From an uncultured Spirochaetia bacterium (GTDB taxonomy: Bacteria > Spirochaetota > UBA4802 > JAGODF01), in assembly GCA_937967705.1 (NCBI GenBank), contig CALCJG010000313.1, positions 1 through 13,933 of the forward strand: DNA of 13,933 bases, in the 5' to 3' direction. How positions within the stretch are numbered: position 1 is the stretch's first letter; each line of letters begins with the position of its first letter. Shown here in pieces: positions 13,731 to 13,933 of this stretch. The notes under the pieces were generated by a model. The model was not told the origin of the DNA. It did no database searches and saw nothing but the letters and a program-made list of their open reading frames with translations. The position numbers were made by a program, and so were the translations under genes.

Positions 13731-13933
13731 TCATTTTATTAGTGAAATTGCCTTATCTGTATACTCTATATAATTTTTGCCAGGATTAAGGCTCTCTAGC
13801 TTTTCATATTTATATTCCATCATTCTATCATATTGCATCTTCACGATAGTTAAATAATCCTTTAGATTTTTATACTTCGCTTTGTTATAGTTATGTTTGT
13901 CTGCATAGTTATAAATTGTCCCTGATGCACGTT
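13731..13933 (-). CDS. 3' end of an unrecognised gene (partial)
   Basis: An open frame enters from the right edge and gives 66 residues before a TGA at 13733-13731. It starts RASGTIYNYADKHNYNKAKY and ends YIEYTDKAISLIK. The residues are rich in Lys, Tyr, Asn and Glu with a helical, charged middle (YLTIVKMQYDRMMEYKYEKLE). There is no membrane segment in the visible part and I recognise no family. A well-formed terminator follows immediately, which supports that this is a real gene end. The strongly A+T-rich codon use differs from the left part of the window and suggests a different origin. The N-terminus lies outside the window. Confidence 0.6.
   Translation of the reverse strand, partial: RASGTIYNYADKHNYNKAKYKNLKDYLTIVKMQYDRMMEYKYEKLESLNPGKNYIEYTDKAISLIK

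Overview
The window looks like a chromosomal segment of a G+C-rich Gram-negative bacterium. TolC-type and lipoprotein genes imply an outer membrane. A sigma-54 promoter, a sigma-54 activator and an AmtB/PII pair are also present. Gene style and neighbourhood resemble Desulfobacterota (the former Deltaproteobacteria, Syntrophales-like), but that placement is inference; no rRNA or other marker gene is present.

Bases 1-2793 (minus strand) carry a tripartite export operon: TolC-like outer-membrane factor, then a membrane-fusion adaptor overlapping it by 11 bp, then an ABC ATPase that runs off the left edge. Bases 2969-4561 (minus strand) carry three small integral-membrane proteins: an unrecognised 135-aa protein, an SdpI-family protein with its own near-consensus sigma-70 promoter, and an unrecognised 209-aa protein with about six membrane segments. 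A monofunctional peptidoglycan transglycosylase (mtgA, minus) lies at 4790-5479.

Bases 5480-9277 form a nitrogen module on the plus strand. A near-perfect -24/-12 sigma-54 promoter, with two palindromes of the same design spaced 31 bp apart about 200-240 bp upstream, drives amtB and a PII gene (glnK). The PII protein has Met instead of Tyr at position 51. An intrinsic terminator follows. Next comes a gene for a GAF-AAA+-Fis sigma-54 activator that may regulate the pair. Bases 9297-11192 hold a small lipoprotein gene with a near-consensus sigma-70 promoter and, probably in the same operon, a polyprenol/phytol-kinase-family membrane protein with an unusual membrane-spanning C-terminal half.

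From about 11.2 kb to the right edge the character changes. The DNA becomes A+T-rich, intergenic gaps are long, and structured repeats mark the boundary. The genes here are small, minus-strand and mostly predicted to be exported: a 10-Cys protein built from two 34-residue repeats, a periplasmic ankyrin-repeat protein, a probably decayed secreted-protein gene with a stop codon exactly at the predicted signal-peptide cleavage site, and the 3' end of an unrecognised gene with a good terminator. This reads as an accessory or island region. No CRISPR array, tRNA, rRNA or intact transposase was found.
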